Assembly (NCBI GenBank): GCA_934486825.1
Contig: CAKSQF010000001.1
Location: 62,001-126,000, forward strand
DNA: 64,000 nucleotides
DNA from: an uncultured Eubacteriales bacterium
GTDB lineage: Bacteria; Bacillota; Clostridia; Oscillospirales; CAG-272
Direction of reading: 5' to 3'
Shown piece by piece: positions 43,224 through 52,835 of this stretch (position 1 is the stretch's first letter; each line of letters begins with the position of its first letter). The notes beneath the pieces were generated by a model. That model saw only the letters and a program-made list of their open reading frames with translations, was not told where the DNA came from and made no database searches. Position numbers and translations under genes: made by a program.

Positions 43224-43299
43224 TGGTCTGAGTGACAAGACTTGAACTTGCGGCCTCTACCACCCCAAGGTAGCGCGCTACCAACTGCGCCACACCCAG
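43224..43299 (-). tRNA. tRNA-Pro (anticodon GGG)
   Basis: A complete 76-nt cloverleaf with encoded CCA. The acceptor stem is CTGGGTG with CACTCAG (one G-U pair). The anticodon arm CTACC-TTGGGGT-GGTAG gives GGG at 34-36, reading CCC/CCU proline codons. The T-arm is GCAAG-TTCAAGT-CTTGT. It has a consensus promoter upstream and a hairpin terminator downstream. The integrase gene borders its 3' end, so it is the likely attachment site. Confidence 0.95.
43258..43269 (+). repeat. candidate attR core inside tRNA-Pro
   Basis: TACCACCCCAAG, on the opposite strand from the tRNA, covers its anticodon loop and is identical to 28690-28701. Confidence 0.45.
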
Positions 43300-43329
43300 T
43301 TTTCTGTGTCGCTCTCAATCGACTCGATC

Positions 43330-43358
43330 ATTATAGCACTTTATATTTGTTTTGTCAA
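43330..43358 (-). promoter_or_regulatory. consensus promoter of tRNA-Pro
   Basis: Minus strand TTGACA (43358-43353), 17 bp, TATAAT (43335-43330), 31 nt before the mature 5' end. Confidence 0.9.
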
Positions 43359-44365
43359 CCCTTTTTTGCTTTTTATTATCTAAAAAATTGCAATAAATAT
43401 TGCTCCTGTTTACAGCTTGTTTGCGGAAGTACGGCGAAAGCGGAGAAGATGTCGAAAAGCTTCTGCGCGGGCAGATGGCGAAAGACAGAGGACTCAGCCG
43501 TGACGAGGCGTTTGACGAGCTTGTTGCCGATGCGTGCGAATCCATGCTTCTCGACAGCAATGCGGTCGAGAAGGTTGCAGAACTCAGAAGCACCGACAGT
43601 GAACTGTTCGGCAGGATCAGGCAGTTCATACGCAGAATACTGAACAGGCTTCGTGCCATGTATGCGGGTGTTTCGTCCTACAGTGAAGAGGGAAAGGCTC
43701 TGCACGAAATGACCGGGACGGTCGAAAAGCTTGCAAAGCTTTTCGAAGATGCCGCGCTCGATGCGGTATCGAACAGGTCGGGCATCGCAAAGACGCAGAG
43801 TGAAGTCACGACTGCCGACAATATCGTTGAGGGTGATAAAACAAAACATTCTCTCAGAGCAGACTATGTCAGGGAACTTGACAATTGGGATGGCGATACA
43901 ACCGGATTTTCATTTACTGTCGGTAAAACATCGGATGCACTGATTAAGGCGGGTATTCCGAACAAACTTATAAAACTTGATGCGACCAAAGTAAAAAATG
44001 CAATAAAAAAACACAGCGGAATGAACATTGAAATCTTTAAAAATATTCCGGACCTTCTTGAACACCCTGTTGTTGTAATAGATTCGAAAAGAAACGAAAA
44101 TTCCAAGATAGTTATGGGAGATTTGTATGACGGCAACGGGAATGTCGTTACAACTGTTCTTCTCCTTGCACCGACAAGCAAAAAAGGGAATGTTCTTGAC
44201 ATAATAAAAATATCCTCTGCCGAGGGCAGAGGGCATATTGAGAGTCTGTTTAAAAACGGCGACAGTTATAATGTTCCGGTGAGATATGTGGATGAAAAAA
44301 GAGTCCAAAATTGGCTGAATGCTAATAGGCTACAATTGCCGTTGCACAGTTTCAACTCGGACTCC

Positions 44366-44426
44366 GATAGCAGTATATCCGAAAAATCCGAAAAAGTCAA
44401 TAGTCTTTCGGAAAATATTTCGAAAA
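44366..44426 (+). repeat. linker repeat copy 1 in the polyvalent remnant
   Basis: Encodes DSSISEKSEKVNSLSENISK after the first MuF-C-like domain; about 60 bp closely similar to copy 2 at 46172-46230. Confidence 0.7.
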
Positions 44427-46171
44427 CCGACATCAGGCACTCTTACAAAGGCATAAACAAAGACGGAATAGAAGTTTACGAGACGAGCGAAGACACATTG
44501 TCTCTCAAATGGAACGAAAGAGTAAAAAAGTATGTAAGTCTTCTTGAGAATGATTATGTCGGAAGAACCGCAAAATTTATTCGTAACGGGCATGTGTACT
44601 ATGCCGAATTTGACCGGACAAATCCGAGAAAGTCCGTATACGGAGAAAAGCACTTTACGGCAGACGGCAAAAAAGCATATATAAAAGCGGGCGCGGATGG
44701 CGATGTTTTCAATCTGATCGAAAATTCCGTATACGATCACAGTTCGGCGGACACAAAAAATCACAAAAGCAAGGACGGCTTTACGGACTATTTCGACTAT
44801 TTTGTGAAGACCGTTCAGATCGACGGCAAGGTCTTTGATCTTATAGCCACTGTCAAGAAGAAATACGGAGCTGATGGAGGATATGCCTATACCCTGTTCT
44901 TGAAAAACAACAACAGAATGAAGGCATCCCCCGCCGTAAGCACACAAGGTGCTTTCAAGGTGGAAGGAGATGCCTTCGGTAAATATTATATGCAGTTTTC
45001 TGCAAAAAGTCAAGAGGAAATTTCATCCAAAAGCAAAAAATCGAAGAAGATAAACAGTGAAGCGCTCGAAACAATCACCGAAAGTCAGTACGAAGAAATG
45101 AAAAAGCATTTCGGAGTGACAAGAGATATACGGGTTGCCGGCTATCTTCTGACGGACGGAAGCATGCTCGATTTCAGCGGAAAGCATTGGGGCGATATCG
45201 GTTCGAAAACGCGTCAGGTGGATCACAGGGATATAAGCGAAGTTCTTCCGGACGGCAGTGAAAACTACGGCGCAATGGTTCGCATGATAGCAAACGGGAA
45301 TATACGGCTAATGCCGGAGTCGGGAGGAATATGCCTTTCACAACCTCCGACCGACAGGCAGAGGCAGGCGCTTCGTTATTACATCGATATGTACTCGCGC
45401 AGGATCGGCGATTCGGACGGCGTTATCGTCGATTTCGACGAACCGGGCGGCGATACGGTGTACAGCAGAACATACGATAAAGGCACGGATGCAGATGCCG
45501 TAATGAAGGACATAGACAACTATTTCAGATACGGTAGCCGCAGTGAACTCATGAGCTTCCACGACGGCTCTGATATAAGATATTCGCTGAAAAAGGGTGC
45601 CGAACAGGATGTTGAGAAAGTTCTTAATCAAATACGGTATACCGAGGATGTGTTTCTCACAGAGAGCAGCCCGGACATAATGGTCGAACAAAAGGGTGTT
45701 GAAAATCTTCCGATGCTCATGAAGGCATCTCACATAAGAGAAAATGTTTTTACCGAAAAAGAGGCAAAGGCGAGAGGACTGAGAGTCAGTCCGAACATAC
45801 ATTACCACGGACTGGGCAAGGACCTTTTCCTCAAAATAATTGACGGGCTTGGTGATGTGGGGCTTGCGTACAGGGGAACAAAAAATGCCGCTGACCCGTC
45901 GAGAAGAGAAAATTATTTTCTGCTGATATCGCAGTACAGAGATGCAAACGGCAACATGATAAACATTCCCGTTTTTATAAACGAAACGGGTCAGTATAAC
46001 CGTGTGTTTATCGGTACAAACAAAATAGCGACGGTGTTCGGAAGAGATGATCTGAAATCTTACATTCAAAGGGAAATCGGAAACGGGAATCTTGTGAGAA
46101 TAAAAAAGAGAAGCACCCAAGTCGGTGAACTGACATCACTAATTAATGCCAGTTATGACGAGAATGCTTCT

Positions 46172-46230
46172 GACAGCAGTATATCCCAAAAATCCGAAAA
46201 TGTCAATAGCTTTTCAAAAAATTTCGAGAA
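46172..46230 (+). repeat. linker repeat copy 2 in the polyvalent remnant
   Basis: Encodes DSSISQKSENVNSFSKNFEK after the second MuF-C-like domain; counterpart of 44366-44426. Homologous recombination between copies could swap or delete the domains between. Confidence 0.7.
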
Positions 46231-46417
46231 GAACGGCTATTCCAAGAAATCCGAGGGAGAAATGTCAGACCGCGAGCTTCTCGCAAACGCGCTCGAAACG
46301 ACGATCGACACGGACACGCAGGCGGGACAGAACGAGCTGAAAATTCTCAGAGAATACAAGGACAGGATTGAGGCGGTCTGACAAAGACATTGCTTCATAG
46401 ACGACTTTTCGATAAAA

Positions 46418-47965
46418 TCAGTTGTTTATCCCGGCGTAATCTGCCTTTGTCACTCCGGGATCCTCGGTTATGGTTATATTACGGAATGAGTTGTCGGGTG
46501 AGCGCTTTATGCGATAGCGATGATGAGGCGGCGGAAGCGGGTCGTTTGTGCGTATAAGCGCTGTTGTGAGCGTTTTCAGCATGTCGAGACTTATATCTTC
46601 ATAGCCGACTTTTCCCCAGAGATTTTTAAGCTCCGAACGGTCGTTTTTCAGATTGTACAATCTGTAATTTCCCATCATGTCAGCCTGTAACTTGTAATCG
46701 CCCTTTACGACCATGCGTACACTGCCGCACTGAGTCCACGAATTCAGACAGTCAAATGTTTCGCGCTTGTGACATGCTCCTTCCTCGCAAAGATCGAGAC
46801 AGTCGTTCTTGGTCCAGTATAAGCCGCCGAAGCCGCTTTCGGAATAGGCATAATTGAACTGCTCTTTGTCGGCTGTTCCGTCAAGCAGACCGCATATGCT
46901 CTGCCCCTGAACCCCGAGAGGAATCTCAACGCCGAGCATCCGGCATATCGTCGGCATAACGTCAACGATGTTTACAAAGCAATCGTTTACACGTCCCTGC
47001 GGGGCTATGCCGGGACCCCTCCAGATCATGGGTATGCGGGTAAGGACATCGGGAAGATCGACACCCTTGCGCATCATTCCGTATTCGCCGACAAAGTCGC
47101 CGTGGTCCGACATGTAAATAACTATCGTGTTTTTGTCAAGCTTTCGCTCTTCAAGACTGTCAAGTATTCTGCCGAACTGGTCGTCAATGAGACGCAGCAT
47201 CCCGAGATAATTCGATCTCATTCTTGCAATCCGTGACTTGTCTGTACCGATTACCTCGTCCCAGACACCCTTGAGCCATGCGAAACGCTCGCCTTTTTCG
47301 GAAAGATCAATATCAGCCGACTCAAGTTTTGGCAGATCAGCCGGCGGAAACATATCAAAATAAGGCTTCGGTACCTGATAAGGGTTGTGCGGCTCCGCAA
47401 ATGATACCCACGCAAAGAACGGCTTGTCAGAGCCGAGACTGTCAAGGAACCTGATGAATGAGCTTGCATTGCGGTAGGGCTGCTGACAGGAAACAGGGAA
47501 TGGTGACGGCGTTTCACAGTCAATGAATTTTGTACTTTTCAGAAATTCGTTGAACTTTTTCTGAAGCTCGTCAGATTCCGGACGATCTTTCCCGTATTCG
47601 TTTCCGAGATGATCGTTTTCGGCATGAAAATCGAAGTACTTGGCGGCGTTCATGTATGAATGATTCTTTCCGCACAGTGCAGTCGCATAACCCTGCTCGC
47701 GCAGGACTGTTATAAGGTCTTTATAAAAACAGACGTCACGCAGATTGTGATTTGTACGGACCCGATGCGCGGAAGGGTATCTGCCGGTAAAAAGACTCGT
47801 TCTTGCGGGTGAGCAGGTTGGGTTCGGTGTATATGCGCAGGCAAAGTCGGTTCCCTCACTTGCAAAACGATCAAGGTTCGGCATTGTGTCAAAGACATAC
47901 CCGGCTCCCTTGCGAAGTCCTGCCTGCTGCTGGTCGGTCATTATTATCAGAATATTCGGTTTCAT
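46418..47965 (-). CDS. sulfatase of the FGly (arylsulfatase) family
   Basis: This 515-residue enzyme hydrolyses a sulfate ester. The N-terminal NILIIMTDQQQAG carries metal-binding Asp residues. The key motif PTCSPARTSLFTGRYP (about residue 51) has the Cys that an anaerobic maturase converts to formylglycine. YMSDHGDFVGEYGMMRKG has the second Asp/His metal pair. No clear signal peptide is present, so it may be cytosolic. The C-terminal end contains NLKNDRSELKNLW. The substrate is not known; choline-sulfatase-like enzymes and glycosaminoglycan sulfatases are both options. No maturase gene is in the window. It has its own promoter. Confidence 0.9.
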   Translation of the reverse strand: MKPNILIIMTDQQQAGLRKGAGYVFDTMPNLDRFASEGTDFACAYTPNPTCSPARTSLFTGRYPSAHRVRTNHNLRDVCFYKDLITVLREQGYATALCGKNHSYMNAAKYFDFHAENDHLGNEYGKDRPESDELQKKFNEFLKSTKFIDCETPSPFPVSCQQPYRNASSFIRFLDSLGSDKPFFAWVSFAEPHNPYQVPKPYFDMFPPADLPKLESADIDLSEKGERFAWLKGVWDEVIGTDKSRIARMRSNYLGMLRLIDDQFGRILDSLEERKLDKNTIVIYMSDHGDFVGEYGMMRKGVDLPDVLTRIPMIWRGPGIAPQGRVNDCFVNIVDVMPTICRMLGVEIPLGVQGQSICGLLDGTADKEQFNYAYSESGFGGLYWTKNDCLDLCEEGACHKRETFDCLNSWTQCGSVRMVVKGDYKLQADMMGNYRLYNLKNDRSELKNLWGKVGYEDISLDMLKTLTTALIRTNDPLPPPHHRYRIKRSPDNSFRNITITEDPGVTKADYAGINN

Positions 47966-48001
47966 AATAATTCCTCATTTATTTATGTGTTACATGCGTA
48001 T

Positions 48002-48030
48002 ATTATAACATAAAAAAATACTTGTGTCAA
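48002..48030 (-). promoter_or_regulatory. promoter of the sulfatase gene
   Basis: Minus strand TTGACA (48030-48025), 17 bp, TATAAT (48007-48002), 37 nt before the ATG. Confidence 0.85.
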
Positions 48031-48193
48031 TAAGTTGTGATTGATTCATATAAAACTGAGTGTAGGATTGAAATTTTGCAAATACAACACTTTTTCCTGT
48101 GCGCCCGCTTAACCGAACCTTTCCCAAAACTGCTCTTTTTAATATTTTGAATCCGGGTGTAATATATCTTTGACAAACCGACATATACAACAT

Positions 48194-49546
48194 TTATTGA
48201 AAATTATCTCTTTTGGCAAGCGTTTTTGCGTGTTTTATGAGAGCATCGGGCGTGTTTTCGACTTTGTCCTCCATGACAGCCGTCAAAAGCTGTCCGAGTA
48301 TATCTCCGATCTCTTTGCCGGGTCCGATTCCGACAGATAAAAGATCGTTTCCGCTTATCGCAAGATCACGCAGAAAACAGCAGTCGCCGTTCTCAACAAT
48401 AAGTCTGTATATTCCGGTTGCTTCTTTTATTTCATCAATGCGCTCGCTGTCGAGAAATTTACCGTCTCCCTTTGACAGATTGTCGGCAAGCATGATGTCA
48501 AGAAGGAACCCTGCATTCTCAATGCCGTACCTGTTTATGAATTTGCGCATACCGATCCGATCTGCGGGAAGCGTGTCCATGTGTGCGCCTATAAGCACCT
48601 CCGTCCGGCTTCTGCTTGCATTGTCGAACTTAAGACGTTCCATGATTGCATGAGCGATCGGTACTCCCGCCGCGGCGTGCCCTTTGTAATGACATTCTCC
48701 TTCGGGACCGACAGTTCTGACATACGGCTTTCCCATGTCGTGAAAAAGCATGGTGTAACGCATAACCGGAACCGGAGCGATCCTGTCAATCGTATGAAGG
48801 GTGTGTTCCCAAAGGTCGTATGCGTGATAGTGTGTGCCCTGATCGTAACCGATCATAACCGATATCTCGGGTATGATCACTTCAATGACATCGCTGTATT
48901 CCCGCAGTATTTTTACCGCATTTTTGCCGCAGATAAGTCGGTCAAGCTCGCTCTTTATGCGTTCCGGAGCAATTCCGGACAGACTGCCTTTCAGCAGATG
49001 TATCGCGTCCGCCGTACCTTTTTCTATGTCAAAGCAGTATACCGATGCAAATCTCAGCCCGCGGAGGATACGCAGTGCGTCCTCACCGAAGCGCTTTACA
49101 GGGTCTCCGACAGCTCTTATAAGTTTTTTTTCTATGTCGGCTTTTCCGCAAAACGGATCGATAATCCCATCACGGTCGTTATAGGCTATCGCATTGACCG
49201 TAAAGTCACGCCTTGCGAGATCTTCTTCAACCGATTGCACGAAACTGACCTTGTCGGGATGTCTGTGATCGCTGTATCCGTCCTCGGTGCGGAAGGTCGT
49301 TATTTCATAGACTTCCTTGTTTATCACCACGGCAACGGTCCCGTGCTTTATTCCGGTATCAATTGTATGAAACTCCGAAAAGCATTTCTTTGTTTCCTCG
49401 GGCTTTGCATCGGTGCAGATGTCATAATCCTTCGGGGTAATCCCCATGATGCTGTCTCTTATGCAACCGCCGACCGCATATGCATCAAATCCCGATCCGG
49501 CTAAAATTTCTATTATTTTTTTTACATTTTCGGGTAAAGAAATCAT
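48194..49546 (-). CDS. cca: CCA tRNA nucleotidyltransferase (poly(A) polymerase family)
   Basis: It adds or repairs the 3' CCA of tRNA. I chose the ATG at 49546 (MISLPENVKKIIEIL), 450 residues. The promoter -10 lies at 49574, inside the longer open frame, so 49606 cannot be the start. The head domain has FDAYAVGGCIRDSIMG and the catalytic DYDICTDA. The neck and body follow (FTVNAIAYN, LRGLRFAS), with an HD domain TMLFHDMGKPYVRT near residue 250-265. A polymerase-only or phosphohydrolase role cannot be excluded. It is divergent from miaB. Confidence 0.92.
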   Translation of the reverse strand: MISLPENVKKIIEILAGSGFDAYAVGGCIRDSIMGITPKDYDICTDAKPEETKKCFSEFHTIDTGIKHGTVAVVINKEVYEITTFRTEDGYSDHRHPDKVSFVQSVEEDLARRDFTVNAIAYNDRDGIIDPFCGKADIEKKLIRAVGDPVKRFGEDALRILRGLRFASVYCFDIEKGTADAIHLLKGSLSGIAPERIKSELDRLICGKNAVKILREYSDVIEVIIPEISVMIGYDQGTHYHAYDLWEHTLHTIDRIAPVPVMRYTMLFHDMGKPYVRTVGPEGECHYKGHAAAGVPIAHAIMERLKFDNASRSRTEVLIGAHMDTLPADRIGMRKFINRYGIENAGFLLDIMLADNLSKGDGKFLDSERIDEIKEATGIYRLIVENGDCCFLRDLAISGNDLLSVGIGPGKEIGDILGQLLTAVMEDKVENTPDALIKHAKTLAKRDNFQ

Positions 49547-49573
49547 TGATATTACCTGCTTCTTTCGGATGAG

Positions 49574-49602
49574 ATTATAGCACATATGTTTTTTTTTGTC
49601 AA
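49574..49602 (-). promoter_or_regulatory. promoter of cca
   Basis: Minus strand TTGACA (49602-49597), 17 bp, TATAAT (49579-49574). Confidence 0.85.
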
Positions 49603-49625
49603 GCAAAACTATTTTGACAAAAAGG

Positions 49626-49654
49626 TTGAAAAACAGGCTTGTTTATGATATTAT
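49626..49654 (+). promoter_or_regulatory. promoter of miaB-ylbF-family pair
   Basis: TTGAAA (49626-49631), 17 bp, TATTAT (49649-49654); divergent from the cca promoter. Confidence 0.7.
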
Positions 49655-49684
49655 ATAGTGCAGAACGGTTGAAAGGATGTTATA

Positions 49685-51124
49685 ATGAGAAAAACAACGG
49701 TTATTTCGGTTGAGGATACCGAAAAACAGTATGAATATATGGACAAGGTCAAGGCGGCACTCGGCGGGAGCGACAGATATGTCTTTATCCAGACCTTCGG
49801 ATGCCAGCAGAATGAGGCGGATTCTGAAAGGATCGCCGGTATGGCGGAGCATATGGGGTATACCGCCACCGATGACCCTGCGATTGCCGATCTGATTATT
49901 GTCAATACCTGTGCCGTAAGAGAGCATGCAGAGCTTAAAGCACTGTCGATAACCGGACAGTTCAAGCATCTTAAGGAACGGAAAAAAAGCCTGCTGATAG
50001 GAATATGCGGCTGTATGGTTTCGCAGGAGCACAGGAAGGACGATATAAAGAAACGCTACCCTTACGTTGATTTCCTTTTCGGAACTTCAATGCTGTGGAG
50101 ATTTCCCGAAATTCTTTACAGTGTGATGTTATCGAAAAAACGCGCGTTTTTTCTTGATTCGGGCGATGAGGGAAATATCTGCGAAGGCTTGCCCGTGCGC
50201 CGTGCTCCCGGTTCGAAGGCATGGGTGTCAATCATGTATGGATGCAATAATTTCTGTACATATTGTGTTGTGCCCTACGTAAGAGGACGCGAGCGCAGCC
50301 GCAATAAGGAAAATATTCTTGAAGAAGTGGCAGCGCTTGCATCCGACGGATGCAGGGAGATCACGCTTCTTGGTCAGAACGTGAATTCGTACGGAAAAGA
50401 CCTGTACGATGACTATGATTTTGCCGATCTGCTTTCGGATATCTGTAAGATCGACGGCGATTTTACCGTGAGATTTATGACAAGCCACCCCAAGGATGCT
50501 TCGCATAAGCTGATCGATACGATCGCGGATAATCCCAAGATTGCAAAAGCGTTTCATCTGCCGGTACAGTCGGGAAGCAATGACGTGCTGAGGGCGATGA
50601 ACCGCCATTACACAAGAGAGGCTTATCTTGAGCTTGTCGATTATATGCGGAAAAGAATACCCGATATAGCATTGACAACAGATATTATCGTCGGATTTCC
50701 CGGTGAAACAGATGCGGACTTTGAGGATACACTTGATATTCTGCGCAAGGTAAGATATGATAATATCTATTCGTTTATTTTTTCACCGAGAAAGGGAACA
50801 AAAGCCGCCGATATGGAACAGCTCCCCGAATCGGTCAGAGCTGCCAGGTTCGAACGTCTTCTTGCATTGCAGAATGAAATATCAAACGATAAAAACCGGT
50901 CCTACCTGCATACCTGTCAGCATGTCCTTGTTGAAGGCAAAAGCAAGACCGACGAATCGAAGCTTACCGGAAGAAACGAAAAAAATCGTCTCGTCCATTT
51001 CGAGGGAGATGACAGTCTTATCGGCGGATATGCCGACGTTTATATCACACGCGCCGAAACATATGCGCTTTACGGCGAACTGAAAAAGCAGGAAGAAGGA
51101 GAACAGAACAGTGGAAATAATTGA
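49685..51124 (+). CDS. miaB: MiaB, tRNA-2-methylthio-i6A37 synthase
   Basis: This radical-SAM enzyme adds a methylthio group to i6A37 of tRNAs. The 479-residue product has the N-terminal UPF0004 domain with three cluster cysteines (FIQTFGCQQNEADSER, VNTCAVREHAEL, GICGCMVSQ), the radical SAM motif YGCNNFCTYCVVPYVRGRE (CxxxCxxC), and a C-terminal TRAM domain (LVEGKSKTDESKLTGRNEKN). The first 35 residues are longer than in E. coli, as is usual in Firmicutes. It overlaps the next gene by 14 nt, implying coupling. Confidence 0.97.
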   Translation: MRKTTVISVEDTEKQYEYMDKVKAALGGSDRYVFIQTFGCQQNEADSERIAGMAEHMGYTATDDPAIADLIIVNTCAVREHAELKALSITGQFKHLKERKKSLLIGICGCMVSQEHRKDDIKKRYPYVDFLFGTSMLWRFPEILYSVMLSKKRAFFLDSGDEGNICEGLPVRRAPGSKAWVSIMYGCNNFCTYCVVPYVRGRERSRNKENILEEVAALASDGCREITLLGQNVNSYGKDLYDDYDFADLLSDICKIDGDFTVRFMTSHPKDASHKLIDTIADNPKIAKAFHLPVQSGSNDVLRAMNRHYTREAYLELVDYMRKRIPDIALTTDIIVGFPGETDADFEDTLDILRKVRYDNIYSFIFSPRKGTKAADMEQLPESVRAARFERLLALQNEISNDKNRSYLHTCQHVLVEGKSKTDESKLTGRNEKNRLVHFEGDDSLIGGYADVYITRAETYALYGELKKQEEGEQNSGNN

Positions 51125-51503
51125 AATGGCACAGGCACTCGGACTTCGTATCAGATCAAGCAGTGAAGGAGTCAGATTTGAAGAAGCAAAGGCGGCTTAT
51201 GAGTCGAATATCGAAATAAATAATGCCCTTATGGAGTATCAGATACAGCAGGATCTTTTGTCAAAGCAAGAGGATGAAGATGGTACGCCGATGGACGAAC
51301 AAACGCTTACAAGGGTAAATGACAGGATTAACGAGCTTTATGAGTTTATTGTGAACCATGAGGCTTATAAGGAGTATGAGAACGCTCAAAAGGAACTCAA
51401 TGAGCTGATAACCCGCGTCAACAGCACGATCGTTGCACAGATCACGGGACGCACTGGCGGACAGTGTTCGCACGATTGCTCAAGTTGCGGAGGATGTCAC
51501 TGA
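51111..51503 (+). CDS. YlbF/YmcA family protein with cysteine-rich tail
   Basis: This 130-residue helical protein of the YlbF/YmcA (Ric) family starts at a GTG overlapping miaB by 14 nt. In Bacillus subtilis the neighbour of miaB is ymcA (ricA), part of the RicA-RicF-RicT complex, which carries Fe-S clusters and affects RNase Y processing and development. Here the core spans residues about 1-110. The C-terminus ends CSHDCSSCGGCH, an unusual Cys/His cluster that could bind a metal or Fe-S cluster. Assignment to RicA or RicF is uncertain. Confidence 0.8.
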   Translation: MEIIEMAQALGLRIRSSSEGVRFEEAKAAYESNIEINNALMEYQIQQDLLSKQEDEDGTPMDEQTLTRVNDRINELYEFIVNHEAYKEYENAQKELNELITRVNSTIVAQITGRTGGQCSHDCSSCGGCH

Positions 51504-51517
51504 TATTTGTTAAATAA

Positions 51518-51555
51518 ATCGGCGCAGTCGGTAACGACTGCGCCGATGCTTTTTT
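51518..51555. terminator. intrinsic terminator between the ylbF-family and acyltransferase genes
   Basis: A perfect 13-bp stem (51518-51530 and 51535-51547), GTAA loop, then TTTTTT at 51550-51555. Convergent position. Confidence 0.92.
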
Positions 51556-51567
51556 GACTTTTTGTTC

Positions 51568-52815
51568 TCATTCCCGACGCTTTTCGGATGTCGCTCCCTC
51601 GTCGACAGGCAGTGAATCACTGTTGAATAACCCTATGATAAACCCGACAAGTGAGTCTGCGGCTTTTCCGACAATCTCGGTTAATCTGTCAATCTGTAAG
51701 ATTTTGAACAAAAGCATGCGTATACGTTCGAGCAAAATGCATACGACAAAGAGAACCGCGACCGCAACCACCACATAGTATGCCATTTCGAGAGTGTCCG
51801 AGAAATAACCGAGCTTCCAGAACCTGTACAGCATGAAATAATTCCAGAATATCGGCTGAACATGTATGATATATACTCCGAAGGTCGCGGGGGCAAAAAA
51901 ATTGATGACCGCTTTTATCGGCTTTGAACCGATTCTTATACGCGACGCAAGTATAAGCAGAAGTATCGAGCCCGCGAGTATGAACGGGGAGGTGTACTGG
52001 ATAAACTGTCCCTTCAGCGTCGGGAGTATTTCATCCTCGGGATGCAACTTTACGAGCTTTTCGATGTAGAACATCCAATGCCATGCGGCGGCTGTGCAGA
52101 ACAGATAACCCATCAGACAGACCTCGGACGGGATATATATCTTCGGTGTGGGATACTTGGCAATGTACGCTCCTATGAAATAAAGGAGCATCAGCCAGAT
52201 CGCCGAATAGCCGTAGCCGATAACAAACAGATCTCCGTTTGACATTGTGGGAATGACCGACGTAAGTATGAAAACCCCGCAGCAGATGCAGAAATGTTCG
52301 CCGCGCCTTAGCCTTTCTATTGCCGGATTCAGTATCGGCATTGCAAAAAACGCAAGAGTGTAGGCATTGAAATACCAGTACTGATTGTTGGAAACCGGGA
52401 ATAAAGCATATATGTATTCGTCCGGAATGATCAGCCTCGGTTCAAGTTCGGTTTTGACCGAAGGAATAAAGAATTTCAGAAGCTCAATGAATTTTTCGAA
52501 TATAAAAGGAAATTTGTCGATCGCGAGAACGATCATTACGCCCCAGAACGAAACAAGGAGCCATGTTTTGAGATATTTGGAGGTTCTGATCTTTGATTTG
52601 TAGCTGACATACCCCGAGATCAGTGCAAAAAGATCGACCGCTCCGAAGGATGCCGTTTCCATAAGCCATGAAACCGGATGATTCATCGGATGAGATGCGG
52701 CGATTCCCGCATAGGGATAAACGCCGCCCTGACCGAGAACGTGCAGAAAAAGTACCATAAGCATGGAGATAATCCGTAAAATTTCGATTCCCATGTTTTT
52801 TTCTCGTTTTTGCAT
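51568..52815 (-). CDS. acyltransferase 3 family membrane protein
   Basis: This 415-residue protein resembles membrane acyltransferases of the OafA/WecH type, which acetylate or acylate surface glycans. It starts MQKREKNMGIEILRIISMLMVLFLHVLGQGG, with the conserved first-helix His (LFLHVLG). About ten hydrophobic segments span the protein, with a typical NQYWYFNAYTLAFFAMP loop. The C-terminus is short and hydrophilic. Substrate is not predictable. It is the last gene of the leftward run that includes the PH-domain gene. Confidence 0.85.
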   Translation of the reverse strand: MQKREKNMGIEILRIISMLMVLFLHVLGQGGVYPYAGIAASHPMNHPVSWLMETASFGAVDLFALISGYVSYKSKIRTSKYLKTWLLVSFWGVMIVLAIDKFPFIFEKFIELLKFFIPSVKTELEPRLIIPDEYIYALFPVSNNQYWYFNAYTLAFFAMPILNPAIERLRRGEHFCICCGVFILTSVIPTMSNGDLFVIGYGYSAIWLMLLYFIGAYIAKYPTPKIYIPSEVCLMGYLFCTAAAWHWMFYIEKLVKLHPEDEILPTLKGQFIQYTSPFILAGSILLLILASRIRIGSKPIKAVINFFAPATFGVYIIHVQPIFWNYFMLYRFWKLGYFSDTLEMAYYVVVAVAVLFVVCILLERIRMLLFKILQIDRLTEIVGKAADSLVGFIIGLFNSDSLPVDEGATSEKRRE

Positions 52816-52835
52816 CTTGTCTGTCCTTTCTTTTT

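Larger units (their letters stand above)
28690..43269. mobile_element. integrative mobilizable element beside tRNA-Pro with type I restriction cargo
   Basis: The region between the broken regulator and tRNA-Pro holds mobA, mobC, an oriT-like segment, a complete type I restriction operon, tnpV and a tyrosine integrase. It carries no conjugation (type IV secretion) genes, so it would need a helper: an IME and not a self-transmissible ICE. The limits are inferred from a 12-bp direct identity (28690-28701 and 43258-43269). An alternative left limit is 29408-29417, whose 10-mer ATCTTACGAT recurs at 43204-43213 next to the tRNA end. The integrase is frameshifted, so the element may be immobile now. 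Gene content is well supported; boundaries are not. Confidence 0.75.
43400..46381 (+). pseudogene. truncated large polyvalent mobile-element protein (MuF-C and LPD-like domains)
   Basis: The 993-codon frame opens from a TTG with no ribosome binding site and starts mid-domain: ACLRKYGESGEDVEKLLRGQ is followed by DELVADACESMLLDSN, typical of the metallopeptidase-like part of large polyvalent proteins. Then come a MuF-C-like domain (about residues 170-315, VVVIDSKRNENSKIVMGDLYD), an LPD3-like domain (about 320-520, YFDYFVKTVQIDGKVFDLIA), an LPD5-like part (GICLSQPPTDRQRQAL) and a second MuF-C-like domain (about 750-920, LPMLMKASHIRENVF). It ends abruptly in ELLANALETTIDTDTQAGQN, usually the start of another repeat module. 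I infer a remnant of a several-thousand-residue protein from another element. Domain names are by pattern only. Confidence 0.7.

Noticed and set aside
48031..48193. Possible small gene between the sulfatase promoter and cca
   Set aside because: No ORF with a start signal is visible; the stretch looks like plain intergenic DNA.
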